64,000 bases of DNA from contig NZ_CP020370.1 in assembly GCF_002813775.1 (NCBI RefSeq), forward strand, positions 4,241,501 to 4,305,500. Direction: 5' to 3'. Of the stretch, positions 60,811 to 64,000 are shown in pieces. Position 1 is the first letter of the stretch. Every line of letters starts with the position of its first letter. The DNA comes from Candidatus Thiodictyon syntrophicum (GTDB lineage: Bacteria; Pseudomonadota; Gammaproteobacteria; Chromatiales; Chromatiaceae). The translations under genes and the position numbers were made by a program. Below the pieces are notes generated by a model. That model was given only the letters and a program-made list of their open reading frames with translations, made no database searches and was not told where the DNA came from.

Positions 60811-63800
60811 ATGACCATCAAAGACCTCTTCGCCAACAACATCGACCGTCGTATCGAGGAGGTCATCAAGGTCGATCAGGCCGACGAGACGATCATCCGC
60901 GACGAGCTGGCCGAATACATCGTCACCGACTCGATCCGCGCGCATTTTCTGAAGATCTTCGACCACTACCTGACCACCTGGCAGAAGCCCAACGAAGGGA
61001 TCGCCATCTGGACCTCCGGCTTCTTCGGCTCGGGCAAGTCCGGCTTCGCCAAGTACCTCGGTCTTGCGCTGGCCAACCGCGACATCCTCGGACAGGGCGC
61101 CGGGGACTTGCTCGCCCAGCGCTGCAAGGACACCAAGGCCCAGGTCCTGCTGACCAGCATCGCCGAGAAGATCCCCACCGAGGCGGTGATCTTCGACGTC
61201 TCCACCGACCGCGGTATCCGCACCGGCAACCAGAGCATCACCGAGATCATGTACCGGCTCTTCCTGCAGAGCCTGGGCTATGCACGGGATCTGGATTTGT
61301 CCGAGTTGGAGATCACCCTGGAGGACGAAGGCCGCCTCGACGCCTTCAAGGCCAACTACCGGGAGGTCTTCGACAAGGACTGGGACTACGAGAAGGGCAA
61401 GATCGCCACCGCCGTCCAACAGGCGAGCCGCGTCATGCACGTCATGGACCCGGCCACCTACACGACGGCCGACAGTTGGCGCGAATCGGCCATGAAACGC
61501 GCCGACATCACCCCCGGGGACCTGGCCGCGCGCTGCCTGGAACTGATGTCCCGCCGCCGGCCCGGCAAGAACCTCCTGTTCGTCATCGACGAGGTCGGCC
61601 AGTTCGTCGCCCGCGACGTGCAGAAGATGCTCGATCTCCAGGCGGTCGTGCAAAGCCTCGGGCGGGTCGGGCGCGGCAAACTATGGATACTCGTCACCTC
61701 CCAGGAAAAGCTGACCGAATTGGTGGGCGGCCTGGACGACCGCCGTGTCGAGCTGGCGCGCTTGATGGACCGCTTTCCGTCCGAGCTTCAGGTCCACCTG
61801 GAGCCTTCAGACATCTCGGAAGTCACCAGCAAGCGCGTACTCTCGAAGAACGCCGAGGCCGAAAAGACCCTGCGGGAGCGCTTCACCGACCACCGCGGCC
61901 GGCTGACTGACAATACCCGCCTCACCGCGGACATCACGCTGCCGGAACTGACGGCCGACGCCTTCATCGACCTCTACCCGCTGCTGCCCTACCAGATTGA
62001 CCTCATCATCCAGATCGTCTCCGGCCTGCGGACCCAGGGTGGGGCGAGCAAGCACGTCGGCGGCGCCAATCGCACCATCATCAAGCTCGCCCAGCAATTG
62101 CTCATCCACCCGGACGTGGATCTGGCCAGCCAACCCATCGGCGCACTGGCACGCGTGGATCAGATCTACGACCTCGTCTCCGGCAACATCGGCAGCGAGA
62201 TTCGCGCCAAGATCGCGGACATCGGCACCAAGATCGCCCACCCGTCCGCCCAACCGGTTGCCAAGGTGATCTGCCTGTTGCAGTACGTGCGTAGCGTTCA
62301 CCGCACGGCCGAGAACATCGCCGCCGCGCTGCACCCGGCCATCGATGCCGATTCACGCCTGGCCGAGGTCCGACAGGCCCTGGATGCCCTGGAGAAGGGC
62401 CTGATGGTCCGCCGCGGCGACGATGGCTACCGGATTCCCTCGCCGGCCGAGGATGACTGGGAACGGCAACGCGCCGCGCTGGTCCCCAAGCCCGGCGACA
62501 CCGCCCGCCTGCACGCCGAGGCCGTCACCGCCCTCTGGCAGCCGCAACCGTCCCACAACCTGCTGGACGTGAAGCCCTTCAAGGCGGGGCTCTACCTGGG
62601 TGAGCGCCTGGCGGTAGAAGGGGACATCCCGTTCCACTTGGCCCTGGCCGAGACCGGGGCTGAGTTCGACCAACAGGTAGAGGACTTCCGCCGTCGCAGC
62701 CAGACCGAGACCCAGGCCGTCTTCTGGGTCGCTGCCATCCATGAGGCCATCGACCGCGAGACCGTCGAACTCCATCGCTCCAAGGAGATCCTGTCCCGCA
62801 AGGAGCGGGGCGCCCAGACCAAGGACGAGTCCGCCCTGGTGGCGGAGGAGAAGATCCGCCAGCGTCGCCATCAGGACGAACTCCGGCGCCTCATCAAACA
62901 GTCCCTGCTCACCGGCACCATCTTCTTCCGCGGCAACGACCGCAGCCCGGACGAGAATGCCGGCGAGGTCTCCCGAACCGCCGCCAAGGTTCTCTCCCAG
63001 GCCCTGCCGGAGGTCTTCGACCGCTTCACGGAGGCCGCTGCACGGGTCACCAAGAATGACCTGGATTCCCTGCTGACCACCGAAAACCTGCGAGGACTGA
63101 CACCCGTCTACTCGGACCTCGGACTGGTCCGGGACCAGGGCGGCAAGCCTGTCTTCGACGTGGAGACCGGGGTACTCGCGGAGGTCCTGGCCCGCATCGA
63201 GAACCGCACCAGCTACGGCGAGACCGCCAGCGGGCGCTGGCTGACCGACGAGTTTGCCAAGGAACCCTTCGGCTGGGAGTTCGACACCGTTCGGCTCCTG
63301 GTCATCGCGCTGTTGCGTGCCGGCAAGATCGAGTCGACCAGCAAGGGGCAGGTCATCGATTCCGCCCTGTCACTCGACGCGCGCACCACCTTCACCAACA
63401 ACAACCTGTTCCGCCAGGCATCCTTTCGCCCGCGCACCACCGACTGCGAGTTCACGGACTACATCGAGGCCGGGGAGGCCTACAAGACCTGCTTCGGGAA
63501 AGAGATCCAGGAGTACGAGGAAAACCTCATCGCGGCGGCCATCCGCGAGACCACGGAGGGCTTCGAGGAAACGCTGCGGGAGGTCCTCGCCCAACTCGAC
63601 AAGCATGAACTCCCCGGGGGCGAGGTGATTGCCGGGGCACTGAACAACAGCGTGGGCTTTCGCCGCCAGCGCGACTGCCAGACGCTCAAGGCCTTCACCG
63701 CCTGCCACCAGGCGCTGAAAGAGGCCATCAAGCGGGGGGCCGAACTCGCCAAGGCCCTGACGGAGCCCGCGCTTCACGACCTGGGCCGGGCGCGCAAGGC

Positions 63801-64000
63801 GCTCGATAGTCTCTGGCCCTTCCTGGAGCACGAGCCGGACTTGAGCGACGGCGACCGGGACCATGCCGAGCAGCTCAAAGACCTGCTGGCGCGGGAGTCC
63901 TTCTTCCGCGAGCTACCGGCCATCGATCAGCACGCCAAGGCCCTGGAGAACGCCCACCAGGCCCGCCTGCAACAGGCGCTCAACGCCCGGACTCAGGCTT
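60811..64000 (+). CDS. brxC: BREX system P-loop ATPase BrxC, 3' end beyond window
   Basis: The frame is open from ATG 60811 to the right edge (1063 codons shown; BrxC is about 1200 residues). N-terminus MTIKDLFANNIDRRIEEVIKVDQ, Walker A GSGKS at 73-77 within WTSGFFGSGKSGFAKYLG, and Walker B LLFVIDE at 255-261 are characteristic of BrxC/PglY. It is a large AAA-like ATPase essential for phage exclusion and methylation control. No Shine-Dalgarno sequence is visible because heptad array C ends 2 bp before the start. pglX, pglZ and the remaining BREX genes would lie to the right. Confidence 0.93.
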   Translation, partial: MTIKDLFANNIDRRIEEVIKVDQADETIIRDELAEYIVTDSIRAHFLKIFDHYLTTWQKPNEGIAIWTSGFFGSGKSGFAKYLGLALANRDILGQGAGDLLAQRCKDTKAQVLLTSIAEKIPTEAVIFDVSTDRGIRTGNQSITEIMYRLFLQSLGYARDLDLSELEITLEDEGRLDAFKANYREVFDKDWDYEKGKIATAVQQASRVMHVMDPATYTTADSWRESAMKRADITPGDLAARCLELMSRRRPGKNLLFVIDEVGQFVARDVQKMLDLQAVVQSLGRVGRGKLWILVTSQEKLTELVGGLDDRRVELARLMDRFPSELQVHLEPSDISEVTSKRVLSKNAEAEKTLRERFTDHRGRLTDNTRLTADITLPELTADAFIDLYPLLPYQIDLIIQIVSGLRTQGGASKHVGGANRTIIKLAQQLLIHPDVDLASQPIGALARVDQIYDLVSGNIGSEIRAKIADIGTKIAHPSAQPVAKVICLLQYVRSVHRTAENIAAALHPAIDADSRLAEVRQALDALEKGLMVRRGDDGYRIPSPAEDDWERQRAALVPKPGDTARLHAEAVTALWQPQPSHNLLDVKPFKAGLYLGERLAVEGDIPFHLALAETGAEFDQQVEDFRRRSQTETQAVFWVAAIHEAIDRETVELHRSKEILSRKERGAQTKDESALVAEEKIRQRRHQDELRRLIKQSLLTGTIFFRGNDRSPDENAGEVSRTAAKVLSQALPEVFDRFTEAAARVTKNDLDSLLTTENLRGLTPVYSDLGLVRDQGGKPVFDVETGVLAEVLARIENRTSYGETASGRWLTDEFAKEPFGWEFDTVRLLVIALLRAGKIESTSKGQVIDSALSLDARTTFTNNNLFRQASFRPRTTDCEFTDYIEAGEAYKTCFGKEIQEYEENLIAAAIRETTEGFEETLREVLAQLDKHELPGGEVIAGALNNSVGFRRQRDCQTLKAFTACHQALKEAIKRGAELAKALTEPALHDLGRARKALDSLWPFLEHEPDLSDGDRDHAEQLKDLLARESFFRELPAIDQHAKALENAHQARLQQALNARTQA

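Overview
This is a GC-rich chromosomal window whose housekeeping gene order is gammaproteobacterial: tRNA-Glu, pcnB-folK-panB-panC-panD, then tig-clpP-clpX-lon-hupB-tRNA(Val, Asp)-ppiD. With a PEP-CTERM/PrsT system, abundant dispersed palindromic repeats and the overall composition, a purple sulfur bacterium (Chromatiaceae) or a close relative is my best guess. The taxonomic call is inference.

Layout. 1-11 kb: the 3' part of a glycosyltransferase, a DedA protein, an XRE/ImmA regulator followed by a truncated PIN gene, a three-ORF cluster of unknown function (two overlapping ORFs that look like one frameshifted gene, plus a TPR protein), and the RNA helicase gene hrpA, which carries an in-frame palindromic repeat insertion. 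11-17.7 kb: OmpA-like protein, glycine-zipper lipoprotein, tRNA-Glu, and the pcnB-folK-panBCD block. 17.7-22.9 kb: an AT-richer accessory island with an IS4-like transposase remnant, several toxin-antitoxin genes or fragments, a repeat of about 200 bp in two copies, and an intact IS1-like element with 16-bp inverted repeats and an 8-bp target duplication inserted in the second copy. 22.9-31.8 kb: protein folding and proteolysis block. 32-38.6 kb: hemN, prmB, iscR, a GNAT protein, mtfA, an SCO protein and a PCuAC chaperone, separated by three copies of a small inverted-repeat element with inner GTCGTT arrays. 38.7-46 kb: AraC regulator divergent from an arylsulfatase, HAD phosphatase and outer-membrane beta-barrel gene, then a broken second barrel gene and a patatin lipoprotein with an abnormal C-terminus. 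46.3-47.7 kb: gene remnants, including a broken PEP-CTERM gene, followed by the large TPR gene prsT. 50.8-57.6 kb: two secreted proteins, copper ATPase copA, cytochrome b561 and two YceI proteins.

57.9-64 kb: the start of a BREX phage-defence operon, brxE-brxA-brxB-(four-helix-bundle gene)-brxC, running off the right edge. The gene order with brxE first matches BREX type 6. Three inverted heptanucleotide-repeat arrays with a shared core CAGCAGACCG lie in this operon: one inside the brxA reading frame, one behind brxB, and one directly abutting the brxC start codon. Because the repeat unit is 7 bp, copy-number change in brxA would shift its frame, making this the most interesting feature of the window.
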